From: MPNP01 sp965221445
GTDB lineage: Bacteria; Pseudomonadota; Alphaproteobacteria; Rhodobacterales; Rhodobacteraceae
DNA: 64,000 nucleotides
Assembly (NCBI GenBank): GCA_965221445.1
Contig: CBDCSF010000013.1
Coordinates: 310,001-374,000, forward strand
Direction: 5' to 3'
In this document: positions 35,808 to 46,200 of the stretch, piece after piece
How positions within the stretch are numbered: the stretch's first letter is position 1
Layout: each line of letters starts with the position of its first letter
Notes under the pieces: model-generated
Seen by the model: only the letters and a program-made list of their open reading frames with translations
Told to the model about the DNA's origin: nothing
Database searches by the model: none
Program-made: the position numbers and the translations under genes

Positions 35808-36827
35808 TATCCTGTTATCGGCATTTTCCCGGTTGGCAATCAACTGGTCTTACGTTTGCCGACCACTATCCTAACGCTGCCCACCATGATGTCAAGGGTG
35901 TTGTTGGGACAAAGATTATACCTGGTTACAAATGCATTAACAAACTGCTCTAGATGCTTGGGACTGAAATGGTGAAAGATGCCGTGATAGCCCCTTTTCA
36001 GTAAGGACTAGAAAGATTCAATATCGTTGGTATGTGCTATACCCGGACAAACTGGCTGACCGTGAGATGTTTATACGGCAAACCCTGATAGAAGCGGTAT
36101 TTATCTGAATCGACGGTCGATCTCGGTACTACAGTTTTGGTTACAAACCCCTGCAGATTGTCCTTGCTGGTGGTTGCAACTACTTGACCCCTGATGGTTT
36201 TTGTGGTCCGGTTCTTGAGATCAAACACAACTGTCTTGCCACCCCTCCTCGACCAAGATTTTACCTGTCCTTGGCATGGCGGTTTTTCTCCTTGCCACCC
36301 ATATAGGCCTCATCAACTTCGACAATACCTATCATCAGATCGGTGAGATAATCATCCGGGCAGTCTTGCTGCCGCCAGACCTCGCAAAGACGCTGGTCCA
36401 GAAATCAGGTTGATTTCTGGGTAATGTCCAGTTCGCGATGGAAACACATGCTAGAAATACCCTTGAGGGGGGTAGACCACAGATAAATGGCCGGGATTCA
36501 TTTCTGAAATGGCTGAATGGGACATGACGGTACCGGTCCGAACACTGAAATTGGAACTGCCGTGATCATAATACCACGGTGAACCCTTGCACTGTTGATA
36601 CTTCTTCTACAGCCCCCGGGTACCGTATTTGGGACAGTTGGTCGCGGTGCCGGTTGGCTCCCTTCGCTGCTTTTCCATCCAAGTTTTGGCCGCCTGCTCG
36701 TCGGGGAACATGGACATGAGGTCAAGTAAACTTTGGCCTTCGCAAAAATATTTGCCGGGACCTTGCTGGGGGATGGTTAATCGCCCTTTTAATGTTTATT
36801 GCGGTATTAAATGGGGATTTTAGGATA
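35808..36827. mobile_element. Decayed IS1595/ISXO2-type insertion sequence
   Basis: The element is about 1020 bases. Its left end (35808-35826) begins TATCCT and its right end, read on the minus strand from 36827, also begins TATCCT. Over 19 positions the two ends share 14 bases (TATCCT...ATC..CATTT pattern). Length fits this family. The eight bases outside each end differ, so no target duplication survives. The transposase inside is broken. The element marks the right edge of the defence island. Confidence 0.7.
35840..36770 (-). pseudogene. Transposase of the IS1595/ISXO2 family, multiply frameshifted
   Basis: On the minus strand, successive frames give LDLMSMFPDEQAAKTW, NFSVRTGTVM, LKGISSMCFHRELDITQK, GIVEVDEAYMGGKEKNRHAK, GKTVVFDLKNRTTKTIRG, HTNDIESF and SLLKRGYHGIFHHFSPKHL. 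These are the ordered conserved blocks of ISXO2-like DDE transposases (zinc-ribbon N-terminus, VDEAY...GGKEKN catalytic aspartate region, HTNGIESFW C-terminal block). At least two internal stops (after GTRGL and after DIESF) and several frame changes interrupt it, so it is inactive. Confidence 0.85.
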
Positions 36828-37090
36828 CTGATTCAAATACATAACACCTTTCCAAAGTAGTAAATTTCAAGTTCACTATGCATATCCTCGTAAGCCTTAA
36901 TATCTTCTGTGAGTTTAGCCAATTGATCCCACTTTAAGAATTTCTAGTGGGGGAATTAAAACAAATATTTCCAGTAACGAATGTTATAGGTATTTATTTC
37001 ATAGCAGGCTTATAAGTTTAGGTTGTATTTATTGCTACTTGTACCAAAATCAAATTTGCAATTTTTAAGCATTTTAAGAAGAGGTTAAAT
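36828..37090. other. Right junction of the defence island
   Basis: This stretch from the IS end to the dehydrogenase operon is AT-rich. Its left part holds the unidentified gene fragment described separately. The AAGAGG ribosome binding site of the first dehydrogenase lies at its right end. No clear promoter boxes were assigned. Confidence 0.4.
36833..36941 (-). pseudogene. Possible gene fragment beside the IS
   Basis: A minus-strand frame from just after a TAG (about 36941) to TGA at 36835-36833 reads KWDQLAKLTEDIKAYEDMHS and continues ELEIYYFGKVLCI. The composition is protein-like and amphipathic, but there is no start codon. It ends six bases from the right IS end, so it could be the remaining part of a gene cut by the insertion. 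Not identified. Confidence 0.25.
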
Positions 37091-39535
37091 ATGGCGGAAT
37101 TACCTACCACGACCCGAGTGATCATAATTGGAGGCGGTGCAGTTGGAACTTCGGCACTTTACCATTTATGCCGAAGCGGTTGGAATGATGCCCTTCTTCT
37201 GGAAAAAAATCAACTTACAGCTGGTTCAACCTGGCATGCAGCAGGGAATGTCCCGACCTTTTCAAGTAGCTGGTCCATTATGAATATACAGAGATATTCT
37301 GCTGAACTGTACAGAACACTCGGTGAAGACGTTGACTACCCCATGAATTACCATGTTACAGGTTCAATCAGACTTGCTCACTCCAAAAACCGAATGAAGG
37401 AATTTTTTCGAGCTGTCGGGATGGGAAAATACCAGGGAATGGACCTGTCTATCCTAGACCTATACGAAATCAAGGAAAGGTATCCTTTTATTGAGACACA
37501 TGATCTTGTTGGAGCGTTATACGATCCAAATGATGGTGATATTGACCCTGCACAGTTAACCCAGGCAATGGCCAAGGGAGCTAGAAAACTAGGAGCCAAG
37601 ATCTTTCAACATACTGAGGTAACAGGTGTTTCCAGAGAAAACAATGAGTGGATTGTACATACCAACAAGGGACAAATCAGGTGTGAAATTGTAGTTAATT
37701 CAGCTGGGTATTATTCAGAAAGAGTCGGTGATTTTTTCCTTCCCTTTGGTGGTCGCAAGGTGCCAATGGCAACTATGAGTCACCAATACATTCTTACTGA
37801 TGAAATACCAGAATTAAAAGAATGGTCACAGCAGGAAGGGAAAAAACTGCCGTTATTACGGGATGTGGATATCTCTTATTACCTCCGTCAGGAAAAGAAT
37901 GGACTTAATCTTGGTCCCTATGAAAAAAATTGTTGTGCACACTGGGATTCTGAAACTGACCCGTTACCTGAAGATTTCTCCTTTCAATTGTTTGAAAGTG
38001 ATACTGAGCGTTTGGAATTTTATATTGAAGATGCCTGCAATCGAGTTCCTATTTTAGGACGAGCTGGTATTCAGAATGTCATAAATGGGCCTATTCCATA
38101 TGCACCGGATGGAAACCCCTTGATTGGACCAATGCCTGGAGTAAGAAATGCCTTCGAGTGTTGTGTATTTACCTTTGGGATTGCCCAAGCTGGTGGAGCA
38201 GGAAAAGTTCTGGCAGAGTGGATTACTGAAGGTCAAACCGAGTGGGATATGTGGTCCTGTGATCCTAGAAGATTTACCGATTATACTGATCAGGGTTATT
38301 GCCAGGCCAAAGCCAAGGAAGTTTATGGGCACGAGTATGCCATGCACTTCCCCTATCATCAGTGGCCGGCGGCTAGGAGCAAAAAGTTATCACCAATTCA
38401 CGACAAGATTCTTTCCCTTGGAGGTCAGATGGGGGCTTATAATGGGTGGGAACGGGCTAATTGGTTTGCACAACCAGGAGACGATACTTCGGAAGAAGGA
38501 ACTTTAACTTGGAGTCGAAATGGACCCTGGGAACCCAGGATTAGAGAGGAATGTGAAAATGTCCATAAAACCGTAGGTGTTCTGGATTTACCAGGTTTTG
38601 CAAGATTTAACCTGATCGGTAGAGGTGCCGCAGAGTGGCTGGCTTCGAAAATTGCAGGAAGTTTACCAGGAATAGGTCGAATGAACCTGGGATATTTTCC
38701 AACGATTAAGGGACGGGTTTTGACCGAGATGTCCATTCTCAGACATGAAGAAGACTGTTTTACTTTGATTACAGCAGCTACAGCACAGTGGCATGATTTT
38801 GAAGTCCTCAATAACGATTTACCTGCAAATCTTGAACTCACAGATATAACCAATCAAAATTCTACCTTGATAGTTTCCGGCCCTAAATCAAGAGAACTTT
38901 TTGCAAAAATTTCCAATGCCGATTTGAGTCTGCCTTGGCTAAGCCATCAGTCAGCTGTGGTTGTTGGTAAGCCTGTTTCATTTGTTCGGGTCAGTTTTGC
39001 AGGTGAATTGGGGTGGGAAATTCATACAGAAAATGAAAATATTCCCGAAATCTACGATTCATTGTATGAAGAAAATGTTAAACCTTTTGGCATGTATGCT
39101 CTCAATTCTCTTAGGATTGAAAAGGGATTCAGAGCCTGGAAAGGAGACCTATCTACTGACTATTCCCTGTTGGAAAGTAGTTTGGACCGATTTATCAAGT
39201 TTGATAAACCCCAGGATTTCCAGGGAAAACAAGCCCTTCAGATTGAAAGGCAGGCTGGAAGTAAAAAACGATTTGCAGTCCTGACCGTAGAGCAGGAAGA
39301 ATATGATACTCCCTATATGTCAACACTCTGGTACAATGGTACTGTTGTAGGTGAAACGACTTCGGGTTCCTGGGGATACAGGGTTAACAAGAATATTGCC
39401 CTGGCAATTCTTAAATCTGAACTGGTTAAACCCGGGACAGAACTACAAGTAGAGATATTTGGTGAAATGTACCCAGCCGTAGTGCAGGGTGATAGTGGAC
39501 TGTTTGATCCTACCCACAACCGTTTGAAAGCCTGA
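37091..39535 (+). CDS. FAD-dependent dehydrogenase fused to GcvT domain (dimethylglycine/sarcosine dehydrogenase type), copy 1
   Basis: This 814-residue protein has an N-terminal DAO-fold FAD domain with the dinucleotide motif VIIIGGGAVGTSAL (10-23) and the TWHAAG motif, in which H49 corresponds to the histidine that carries covalent FAD in dimethylglycine and sarcosine dehydrogenases. An FAO_M linker follows, then a GcvT/aminomethyltransferase-like tetrahydrofolate-binding domain from about 430 to the end. Such enzymes oxidatively demethylate dimethylglycine, sarcosine or related N-methyl amines and pass the one-carbon unit to folate. The exact substrate is undetermined. AAGAGG precedes the ATG. 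It forms a two-gene unit with the paralogue 33 bases downstream. Confidence 0.85.
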   Translation: MAELPTTTRVIIIGGGAVGTSALYHLCRSGWNDALLLEKNQLTAGSTWHAAGNVPTFSSSWSIMNIQRYSAELYRTLGEDVDYPMNYHVTGSIRLAHSKNRMKEFFRAVGMGKYQGMDLSILDLYEIKERYPFIETHDLVGALYDPNDGDIDPAQLTQAMAKGARKLGAKIFQHTEVTGVSRENNEWIVHTNKGQIRCEIVVNSAGYYSERVGDFFLPFGGRKVPMATMSHQYILTDEIPELKEWSQQEGKKLPLLRDVDISYYLRQEKNGLNLGPYEKNCCAHWDSETDPLPEDFSFQLFESDTERLEFYIEDACNRVPILGRAGIQNVINGPIPYAPDGNPLIGPMPGVRNAFECCVFTFGIAQAGGAGKVLAEWITEGQTEWDMWSCDPRRFTDYTDQGYCQAKAKEVYGHEYAMHFPYHQWPAARSKKLSPIHDKILSLGGQMGAYNGWERANWFAQPGDDTSEEGTLTWSRNGPWEPRIREECENVHKTVGVLDLPGFARFNLIGRGAAEWLASKIAGSLPGIGRMNLGYFPTIKGRVLTEMSILRHEEDCFTLITAATAQWHDFEVLNNDLPANLELTDITNQNSTLIVSGPKSRELFAKISNADLSLPWLSHQSAVVVGKPVSFVRVSFAGELGWEIHTENENIPEIYDSLYEENVKPFGMYALNSLRIEKGFRAWKGDLSTDYSLLESSLDRFIKFDKPQDFQGKQALQIERQAGSKKRFAVLTVEQEEYDTPYMSTLWYNGTVVGETTSGSWGYRVNKNIALAILKSELVKPGTELQVEIFGEMYPAVVQGDSGLFDPTHNRLKA

Positions 39536-39568
39536 ATTCCCCCTATTGGATTATTATTGGAGAAAATA

Positions 39569-42019
39569 ATGCAGAATTCTTCCATACCCGAAAAAGCGAG
39601 AGTGGTGATTATTGGTGGCGGGGTTATTGGTTGTTCTGTTGCTTATCATCTTGGAAAGCTGGGATGGCAAAATGTCGTTCTTCTTGAGCGAAAAAAGCTT
39701 GCTTGTGGAACAACGTGGCATGCTGCCGGTCTAATAGCCCAGTTAAGGGCAACAGCCAACATGACCAAATTGGCCAAATATTCGCAGGAACTTTATGGTT
39801 CGCTAGAGGAAGAAACCGGTATAGCTACAGGGTTTGTCAGAACAGGATCAATTACCGTTGCATTGAATGAAGACCGTAAAGAAGAAATTTATCGTTTAGC
39901 CTCGATGGCAAGGGCTTTTGGGGTAGAAATAGAAGAGATTTCTCCAACTGAAGTAAAAACAAAGTATCCACATCTGAACATTCAGGATATTGTTGGAGCG
40001 GTTTACTTACCCCTTGATGGCCAGGGAGACCCTTCAAATATTTGTCAGGCTCTTGCAAAAGGGGCCAGGCAACTGGGGGTTAAAGTAATTGAAGGTACCA
40101 AGGTTACTGGTTGTACCAGGCAAAGTCGAAGGATTTCTTCTGTTTCTTGGGCAAGTAGTGAAGAAAAAGGAATCATTGACTGTGAATATGTAGTTAATTG
40201 TGGAGGTATGTGGGGTAGGGAGATCGGTTTAATGGCAGGTGTTAATGTACCCTTGCATGCATGTGAGCATTTTTATATTGTAACAGAACCTATTGATGGG
40301 TTAACACGCCTTCCAGTCCTCAGAGTCCCCGACGAGTACTCCTATTACAAGGAAGATGCAGGGAAATTAATGGTGGGTGCCTTTGAACCCGTAGCCAAAC
40401 CCTGGGGCATGGATGGAATACCTGAGGATTTTGAATTTGATCAATTACCCGAGGATTTTGATCATTTTGAACCTGTATTGGAAATGGCTATCAACAGAAT
40501 GCCAATACTGGAAAGTGCCGGGATTCATACATTTTTCAATGGACCGGAAAGTTTTACACCGGATAATGCCTATTACTTGGGTAAGGCACCTGAGTTGGAG
40601 AACTATTATGTTGCCTGTGGGTTTAACTCTGTGGGAATCGCATCTGCCGGGGGAGCAGGGTTTGCCTTGGCTCAATGGATGCAGGATGGGGAAAAACCCT
40701 TTGACCTAGGGGACGTTGATATTTCCAGGGTTGAACAATTCCAGGGAAACAAAGCCTATCTTCGCCAAAGGGTTTCGGAAGCATTGGGATTACTTTATGC
40801 CGATCATTTTCCTTTCCGCCAGAAGGAAACAGCCAGGGGCATTCGAAGAACGCCCTTTCATGACAGATTGGTCGAGAATGGTGCTGTTATGGGTGAAATC
40901 TCTGGGTGGGAACGGGCCAACTGGTTTGCCAAGGAAGGTCAGTCTCCTTGCTATGAATACGGTTGGAAAAGACAAAACTGGTTTCAAAACTGGGCTGAAG
41001 AGCACTTGGCCATTAGAAACAATATAGGCCTGTACGACATGTCATCCTTTGGGAAGGTACTTGTTCAGGGACCAGATTCCGAGAAGTTTTTAAACTACGT
41101 TTGTGGCGCTGATTTGGCAGTACCAAAGGGTAAAATAGTTTATACCCAGTTTCTGAATATCAACGGAGGTATTGAAGCTGATGTTACTGTTACTAGACTT
41201 GCCGAGGAAAAATTTCTGGTTGTAACACCAGCGGCAACCAGACTGGCCGACCAATCTCGCCTTGAGTATTTTGCCAAGGATTTCAGTGTTGTCATTACTG
41301 ATGTAACATCCGGAGAGGGAATTTTGGCTTTAATGGGGCCAAATTCCCGTAAACTGATCGAAAAAATATCACCCAATGATTTTGACAATGATTCCTTCCC
41401 ATTTGGAACCGCACTGGAAATCGAAATTGGCATGGTACAAGCAAGAGCCCATCGAGTTTCATATGTTGGTGAATTGGGATGGGAAATCTATATCTCCTCA
41501 GACATGGCTTCCCATGTCTTTGATACCCTAATTGAAGCCGGAAGTGCCATGGATTTAAAGCTTTGTGGACTACACATGATGGACAGCTGCCGGAGCGAAA
41601 AAGGTTATCGTCATTTTGGCCATGATATTACCTCGGAAGATCATGTTTTGGAGGCTGGTTTGGGATTTGCAGTAAAAACCAAAAAGGATGACTTTATAGG
41701 AAGAGAAGCAGTAATTAATAAAAAGGAAAAAGGGTTAGACAAAATTCTGCTGCAATTCATGCTTGAAGATCCTGCCCCCCTACTGTACCACAACGAACCG
41801 ATCGTAAGGGACCAGGAAATAGTCGGATATTTATCTTCGGGCAGTTATGGTCACCATTTGGGAGCTGCCATCGGTATGGGATATGTCCCCGCCAAGGGTG
41901 AAACAGTTCAGGATTTGTTAAGTTCCAATTACTGTATTGAAATCGCCGGTGCAAGGTTTACAGCCAAGGCCAGTACTAAATCGTTATTTGATCCTTCTCA
42001 CTCAAGGATGAAGGTATAA
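39569..42019 (+). CDS. FAD-dependent dehydrogenase fused to GcvT domain (dimethylglycine/sarcosine dehydrogenase type), copy 2
   Basis: This 816-residue paralogue of the preceding gene has the same layout: VVIIGGGVIGCSVAYHLG (12-29), TTWHAAGL with the covalent-FAD histidine H51, the linker domain, and a C-terminal GcvT region from about 425. The ATG at 39569 is preferred because TTGGAG lies just before it; the in-frame TTG at 39557 overlaps that binding site. The two proteins are clearly diverged, so they probably act on successive substrates (for example dimethylglycine, then sarcosine) rather than being a recent duplication. The methyltransferase at 147-1157 would supply dimethylglycine if it uses betaine. 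Confidence 0.85.
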   Translation: MQNSSIPEKARVVIIGGGVIGCSVAYHLGKLGWQNVVLLERKKLACGTTWHAAGLIAQLRATANMTKLAKYSQELYGSLEEETGIATGFVRTGSITVALNEDRKEEIYRLASMARAFGVEIEEISPTEVKTKYPHLNIQDIVGAVYLPLDGQGDPSNICQALAKGARQLGVKVIEGTKVTGCTRQSRRISSVSWASSEEKGIIDCEYVVNCGGMWGREIGLMAGVNVPLHACEHFYIVTEPIDGLTRLPVLRVPDEYSYYKEDAGKLMVGAFEPVAKPWGMDGIPEDFEFDQLPEDFDHFEPVLEMAINRMPILESAGIHTFFNGPESFTPDNAYYLGKAPELENYYVACGFNSVGIASAGGAGFALAQWMQDGEKPFDLGDVDISRVEQFQGNKAYLRQRVSEALGLLYADHFPFRQKETARGIRRTPFHDRLVENGAVMGEISGWERANWFAKEGQSPCYEYGWKRQNWFQNWAEEHLAIRNNIGLYDMSSFGKVLVQGPDSEKFLNYVCGADLAVPKGKIVYTQFLNINGGIEADVTVTRLAEEKFLVVTPAATRLADQSRLEYFAKDFSVVITDVTSGEGILALMGPNSRKLIEKISPNDFDNDSFPFGTALEIEIGMVQARAHRVSYVGELGWEIYISSDMASHVFDTLIEAGSAMDLKLCGLHMMDSCRSEKGYRHFGHDITSEDHVLEAGLGFAVKTKKDDFIGREAVINKKEKGLDKILLQFMLEDPAPLLYHNEPIVRDQEIVGYLSSGSYGHHLGAAIGMGYVPAKGETVQDLLSSNYCIEIAGARFTAKASTKSLFDPSHSRMKV

Positions 42020-42042
42020 CTCTATTTTCCGTATATGTTTAG

Positions 42043-42786
42043 CTAACCGACGACAGCTAACCAGGGAACATTCTCAAGCAACCAGTAGGCTATAACCGAA
42101 AAGCGGTTGGTAAGTAACAAAACACCAACAGATATGAGGATTACCCCAATTATTATTTCTATCAACCTGAAGTGTTTTTTGATTCTATTTGAAAGATCTA
42201 TAAACCTGTTGATAAAGAAGGCTGCCAACACAAACGGCAAACCCAAACCCAAAGCATAAACTCCCAATAGAAAAGTACCCCTTAAAACAGAACTTTCCTG
42301 GGCAGCCAAGGACAAGATAGCCCCAAGTTGAGGACCAATACAGGGAACCCAGCCAAAGGCAAAAGCGAGTCCAAGAACAAATGCACTGAAGGATTTGCCA
42401 CCTTTATTGTTCAGGTTAAATCTAAATTCCCGATCAAGAATCGGAAGTCTGAAAATACCCAAAAAATGAAGGCCAAAAATAATGATTATTCCTCCAGCAA
42501 TCCTTCCGAAGAGAATCTGATTTTGCAGGAAAAATTTGCCTAGGGTTGAAACGGTAAAGCCCAAAACCAGAAAAACAAAAGACAGACCAAGGAAGAAAAA
42601 AAGAGCAGAATAGACTACCTGATTTCTATTGCCCTTCTGGGAATTCATTTCGGAAAATGAAACACCACTTATAAATGCAAGATAGGGAGGTACCACCGGA
42701 AGAACACAGGGCGAGATAAAACTCAACACTCCTGCTGAAAACGCTATCAGGATTGACAGCACTAGGCCTGAATCTAGTATTTCCAT
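42043..42786 (-). CDS. ccdA: CcdA-type thiol-disulfide membrane transporter
   Basis: This 247-residue protein has six predicted helices and the two conserved redox cysteines of the CcdA/DsbD membrane domain, in FISPCVLPVVPPYL (first helix) and FGWVPCIGPQ (fourth helix). CcdA moves reducing equivalents from cytoplasmic thioredoxin across the inner membrane for cytochrome c maturation and other periplasmic thiol reductions. It is convergent with the dehydrogenase operon (23 bases between stops) and divergent from tusA. No ccm genes are in the window. Confidence 0.92.
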   Translation of the reverse strand: MEILDSGLVLSILIAFSAGVLSFISPCVLPVVPPYLAFISGVSFSEMNSQKGNRNQVVYSALFFFLGLSFVFLVLGFTVSTLGKFFLQNQILFGRIAGGIIIIFGLHFLGIFRLPILDREFRFNLNNKGGKSFSAFVLGLAFAFGWVPCIGPQLGAILSLAAQESSVLRGTFLLGVYALGLGLPFVLAAFFINRFIDLSNRIKKHFRLIEIIIGVILISVGVLLLTNRFSVIAYWLLENVPWLAVVG

Positions 42787-42974
42787 TTTCTCCGGGTTTT
42801 AAATTTCTTCAAGGAACTGAGTAGTTTTCAACACATTACATATGGAGCAAACTATATCTTTGTCACTTTTTATGGTTAATCTGTAGTTGTTAAATCCTAT
42901 TTGAAAACGGCAAAAAGAAAAAATAACAATCCTGTTAGTCAGATTTTTCTATTGAATGGAGACCTAGGTAAATC

Positions 42975-43214
42975 GTGTCAAATTCCAAAACCGGAAAAAT
43001 CCTGCAACTTGATACAACCGGTCTTCTCTGTCCCCTACCAGTGCTTAAAATCCAAAAAACCATAAAAGGGATGGAACCTGGGGAATTATTGTTAGTTTTG
43101 GCGGATGACCCTGTAGCAACAATTGATATCCCGAATTACTGTCGGGAGTCTGGAAATAAACTCGTTAAACAAGAACAAAACGGCTGCAACAAATTTTTAA
43201 TCCAAAAGATCTAA
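42975..43214 (+). CDS. tusA: TusA-family sulfur carrier
   Basis: This 79-residue protein has the TusA/SirA signature LCPLPVLKIQKTIK, with the persulfide-carrying cysteine in the first CPxP, and the ADDPVATIDIPNYCRESG block. It is a sulfur shuttle for tRNA thiolation, molybdenum cofactor or other thio-modification routes. The start is a GTG at 42975. It lies between the divergent ccdA and the convergent indolepyruvate oxidoreductase gene. Confidence 0.92.
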   Translation: MSNSKTGKILQLDTTGLLCPLPVLKIQKTIKGMEPGELLLVLADDPVATIDIPNYCRESGNKLVKQEQNGCNKFLIQKI

Positions 43215-43242
43215 GGAATAGGCTGTAGCGGATTTGGGGAAT

Positions 43243-46200
43243 TTAGGTGTCACTGTTTTCCAAAAGTACATCTACTGTTGATTTCAATTCACTACGCCTT
43301 GTCATGGCTGACTGGTAATTTGCCTTCCAAACAGGACCATACCCACCGATCTGTTGGGGAATTTCGGCCAATTCTAAAACTTCAGGAGAAATTTCGGGAC
43401 CGTCCAATTGTTTGATTTTAACCAAATCGGAAAGATATTGCTGTAAAAGTTCCCTTTGTAGTTTTCTTTCTTCACCAAAACGGAATGGATCAAGAACTGT
43501 CCCTCTAACTCCCTTCATGTAAGACAATAATTTGAAAACATAGATCAACCAACCTCCAAATTGATACTTCTTAGGTCGTGCCCCATTGCGTGATTTGCTA
43601 ATCATTGGAGGGGCTAGGTGAAACTTCATTTTGAAATCACCCTTGAACTCTTTGCTTACTTTATCCATAGTATCCAAGTGAAGTCGTGCCACTTCGTACT
43701 CATCCTTCACGGCAAGTAGTTTATGATAACTTTTGGCCACGGCATCCCTGAGATCGGGATTCTGGAATTGTTGGACCTTGCTGATGAATTCTTTTGCTAA
43801 AGAATTTCCCTGAAATTCAATCAGATGCTTCCTTCTGAACTCTATCGGATCAATGTCATTCGATTCAGCTGTGCTGGAATTTTTTGAAGTTAACTTCACA
43901 AGAAGGTCATTTTCGGTTGAAGCCCACCTTCCAATTTCAAAAGCCTGGATATTTTCCTCAATGTTCACCCCATTCAACTCAATGGCTCGTACTATGGCTT
44001 CCTTTCCCAAGGGGATGGTACCATTTTGCCACGCCATTCCCATTAGAATCATGTTGGAGTAGATCGAGTTTCCCAGCAGTAAATTGGCCAGGCTGTTGGC
44101 ATTGACAACCTGAACATCTGCAGGTCCTAATTTGGCTACAATCCTTTGAACCAAGCTTTCACCAGGGATGGTAAAGTTGGTATCTCTGGTGAAATCGCCC
44201 GTGATGATTTCGAATGTGTTCAGGGTAACCCTGGTTTTGTCTGGTTTCATCAATCGGAGAATATCGGAAACGGCAGTTACAACCAAATCACCACCAATCA
44301 CACAGTCGGCTTCGTTGTTGGCCACCCTAATTGCAGAAATATCCTCCTTTTTATTGGCAATCCTGCAATGAATGGTAACTGCACCTCCCTTTTGGGCAAG
44401 TCCAGCCATTTCAATGACCCCTACCCCTTTATTTTCAAGGTATGATGCCTGTGCCAGGAGAGCACCTATGGTAACCACTCCAGTTCCACCAACACCTGTA
44501 ATGACAATATTAAATGTTCTATCAATGGAGGGGATATCAGGTAATTCCAAATTCGGAATATCAATATTTTGACTTTTTTCCTTTCGAGGCTCAGCCCCCT
44601 CCAAGGTTACAAATGAGGGGCAAAAACCCTTCACGCAACTGAGATCCATATTACAGCTTGATTGGTCAACCGCTCTTTTCCTACCCAGCTCAGTTTCTAC
44701 TGGTATCAGGGAAATGCAGTTCGATTGAACTCCACAATCTCCGCATCCCTCGCAAATGTCTGTATTGATGTAAACCCTTTCACTGATCTTAGGGAAGGCA
44801 CCCCTTTTTCTTCTACGCCTTTTTTCAGCAGCACAGGTCTGAACATAAACGATGGCACTTACGCCAGGCAGGTCTCGGAACTCCCTTTGAACTTCCTCAA
44901 GTTTTTCCCGGGGATAAAACTTAACCTGATCTGGAATGTTTGTCTTTTCAAATCCCTCTTTTTCATCGTAAACCACAGCAATCTTACCAACCCCAATTGC
45001 TACAAGTTCCCTAACAACCTTGTGTGGTGTTAGGTCTCCATCATTAAGTTGGCCACCAGTCATCGCTACAGCATCATTGTAGAGAATTTTATAGGTCATG
45101 TTAACGCCGGCTATCACGGCTGCCCGTATAGTTTGTATACCGGAATGATTATATGTTCCATCGCCCATATTTTGGAAGATATGCCTGGTTTTTGAAAAAG
45201 GCGCTTCACCTATCCAGTTGGCACCTTCGCCTCCCATATGGGTGAATCCGAAAGTATCACGGTCCATCCATTGAACCATATAGTGGCAACCAATTCCCGC
45301 GTAGGCTCTTGATCCCTCAGGTACCTTGGTCGAAGTGTTATGGGGACATCCTGAACAAAAGTACGGGGTTCTTTTTAGTATGTCTGGAGCGTTTTCCTCA
45401 CGGTTTGAATCCCTCAGCTGGTTTAAGTTTGCCAAAAGTTGTTCAGTTTGAAGTTCCCTGTAACCTAAGACGTCACCGATCCCTATGGCAATTTGTATGG
45501 GATTAAGTCCATATTTAGCAGAAAATAATATATCCCCCTTATGATCCCTGTGCCCAAAAACCTGGTAAGATTTTCGCCGGTTAAATAGTATTTCCTTGAT
45601 TTGAGCTTCAATTAACTTGCGTTTTTCTTCAACAACAATGATTACATCCAAACCCTCAGCCCATTCAAGTAATCCTTTCTGGTCCAATGGCCATGTCAAG
45701 CCAATCTTGAAGGTAGTTATTCCCAGCCTTTCAAGTTCCTGATCATTTAACCCCAGAAGGGATAGGGCATGGGCCAAATCAAACCAGTTTTTTCCAGCCG
45801 CGGTAATTCCAATTTTGGCACCTTTTTTACCCACGACTCTATGGTTGAGTTTATTCTGATAAGCAAAGGCTTCAGCTGCATACCTTCGATAATCAAGAAT
45901 TCGTGCTTCCCGCTCGACAGGAGTATCCCAAATACGGATATTCAACCCATCTTCCGGTAGTTCAAATGAGGGAATTTTGTATTCAATCCTAAAGGGGTTA
46001 CCATCAGCCACTGCAGTGGATTCGATGGTTTCTTTCATACATTTCAAACCAACCCAATTGCCTGAAAATCGCGACAGGGCAATTCCATATACCCCATAAT
46101 CCAATACTTCCTGAACTCCAGCCGGAGACAAGATGGGCATATAAGCATCTACCAGAGCCATTTCCGATTGATGCAGGGTAGTTGAACTTTCGCCGGTATG

